Shown piece by piece: positions 62,380 to 64,000 of a DNA stretch of 64,000 bases (the first letter of the stretch is position 1; each line of letters opens with the position of its first letter). The DNA lies in the NCBI RefSeq assembly GCF_021130785.1, contig NC_060210.1:184666001-184730000 (forward strand), in the 5' to 3' direction. Below the pieces are notes generated by a model, which made no database searches, was not told where the DNA came from, and was given only the letters and a program-made list of their open reading frames with translations. This DNA comes from Homalodisca vitripennis (Eukaryota > Arthropoda > Insecta > Hemiptera > Cicadellidae). The translations under genes were made by a program, and so were the position numbers.

Positions 62380-63224
62380 TTTAGAAATCAAATGCGTTCT
62401 ACAAACAAAAATAACAGTAACTACAATCCACCAAACAGAACTTGTTTTGTTTACAAACACAAAATTGGTTTATTGTAACTGAAGACAGTTATAGACAGCT
62501 GTATTTTTTGTTAGTAGACAAGGGGCAGGTGCACCAACCCATAAATCTAAATCATAGTTTGGAAGAATACAAACTGTGTTACTATAACAAATACTTCAGT
62601 TGCAATGGAAACACTAAATTGTTGGCATGTAGTATATTTTTCAAAATAAAAATAAAAAATAGTTCCCATCATCGGATTTTAATAGTTTTTGCATTAAAAT
62701 GTCAGGAATTAGTCATAGAATAATAAAATATTATAAACACGAAAATTTATAAAAATTTCATTTTTTGGATACGAACCCCTTTAACTGTCTTACTGATCAT
62801 GGTAGCAATACGCTAAAGACATACATGAGTTACAGGGAAAATAGTGATCAAAACTAATATTCCTTTCTTAGATTGACCTCACTAAATATCAGGCTATATA
62901 TATACTGTATAATCTTGTAAGCGCAGGATAATTCAAAATGATCCTGTAATTTTTGTTTTTGTTTCACGTAACTTATGAATTAATTACATGAATAGTGTTG
63001 TAATGAAGAAGATTACGTACCTGAAACTATTGAAGAATATTATGCACGGTATTAACTACAGAATATACAATAACGACCTTAGTACTTAGTAAACGATATG
63101 ATTTAATCAAAACTGTTTCAGTTACAGTAATCTAAATTTAATTCCTCAATGTATTTAACCACTCATTTATACGTATGGTATATTACACTACAATACACTA
63201 AAAATGACACTGGGTGGACATACT
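62380..63224. other. No gene; left part is probably the 5' non-coding region of the Mutator-like element
   Basis: The element probably extends to about 62790, where the minus strand reads AAAGGGGTTCGTATCCAAAA, a plausible terminus. I found no convincing inverted match at the other end. Beyond is AT-rich DNA. Confidence 0.4.
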
Positions 63225-63395
63225 TTGAGTTAGTAGACTGTAACAAAGTAAGATGGACAGTTGTGAAAGTTTTTTCCAAGAGGGTCTCTAACTTTAATGT
63301 GTAATCTCTTCTGGAAAAGACAAAAGGTTTACGGGATAAGGTTGGAAAATATTTTCTCAATCCTGATATATCGGCTCTTAGACTCCGATATGTGT
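63225..63395 (-). repeat. Inverted copy of the 11700-11890 repeat
   Basis: GAGAAAATATTTTCCAAC, AACTTTCACAACTGTCC and the CTCAAAGTATG end are present in reverse complement. Confidence 0.85.
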
Positions 63396-64000
63396 GGCTG
63401 TTTACAGTAAACCGTTCCTCTCACACAGGTCAAATATCAAAGGAATTTATTGCCTTTAATATTTTCTAGTGAGTTACAGCAAAAATGTTTTTATGAAAAC
63501 AAAATTGTAGTTCATGGCCTCCTAATCTCCTCATCCCTTCTCTATTGCATTTTATTCTTAATATTTATAAGCGTTTTGCATGAAACTTGCTGATACCTGC
63601 GGCTTTGAAACGAGCCAAACTTTAAAAACAATGTACGGAGACTTAATTTTAGTCCAAGAAAGTTTACTCTCAACTCTCAACCAGTTACAGTTACACCAGT
63701 GGAATTTCCTGGATATGTGTACTAAAGAACAAACAGGAGATAGATGTATCACAAATTTCTTAACTATGAAAAAACATTTTACGTTTCATGTTAAAGTATT
63801 CCGTGCAGTAAAATAAACATTGCATCATGAAACTTTATATATCAATGATTTCCAGGTCCCTACCATAACAGAAACCACATAATAAAATGTTTAATTTTAC
63901 AGCAAAAACATACTAATACAAAATAAAAAACTTATTTTTGTTGTTTTTACAATATATAAATATTCCTATACTGCCGATACTTTAATTCATTAAAGTATCA
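63396..64000. other. No supported gene
   Basis: A plus frame of 78 codons (63580-63816) has a balanced composition for this window but no recognisable domain, and the opposite strand is also open for 64 codons. I do not call it. Confidence 0.4.

Overview
The window is AT-rich, intergenic eukaryotic DNA, most likely from an arthropod and probably an insect. The signs are a Helitron with the usual insect-style 3' end, a decayed Mutator-like transposase of a kind common in insect genomes, tRNA-derived repeats, a non-LTR retrotransposon remnant, long tandem arrays and many short dispersed repeats. I found no host protein-coding gene I can support. The open reading frames present are short, or come from repeat arrays or decayed transposons. 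A hemipteran origin is only a guess.

Layout. Positions 1-6016 and 11869-17636 are two direct copies of one ~6 kb block. Each carries a 30-bp minisatellite, one copy of dispersed family C and two copies of dispersed family S. Downstream of the first copy lies a ~3.5 kb array of a 107-bp unit (6505-9974) with conserved flanks. The same array and flanks recur at 22803-24400 with only about 8 units. The two blocks are adjacent in the left copy but separated by about 5.2 kb (17637-22802) in the right copy. The right copy also holds a 669-bp Helitron (15104-15772) that the left copy lacks. The left copy holds a tRNA-containing fold-back insertion (214-815) flanked by a 15-bp direct repeat.

From 24400 to 60100 the sequence is mostly unrecognisable AT-rich DNA. 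Scattered in it are pairs or small sets of dispersed repeats (families C, D, E, F, G, H, I, S), a tRNA-Leu-like pseudogene (26584-26651), an endonuclease remnant of a LINE (32349-32823, minus), a degenerate 36-bp minisatellite (37395-37930), a clean 28-bp minisatellite (51171-51552), several (TA)n tracts, a (GT)n tract and a purine-rich tract. At 60552-62379 (minus) is a frameshifted but nearly full-length Mutator-like transposase. Near the right edge (63225-63395) is an inverted copy of the sequence just left of the second duplicated block.

Nothing here forms an operon or pathway. The coherent story is repeat evolution: a compound duplication whose satellite array differs about fourfold in copy number, a dispersed family (S) whose internal repeat expanded differently in different copies, and a family (C) whose core is far better conserved than its surroundings.
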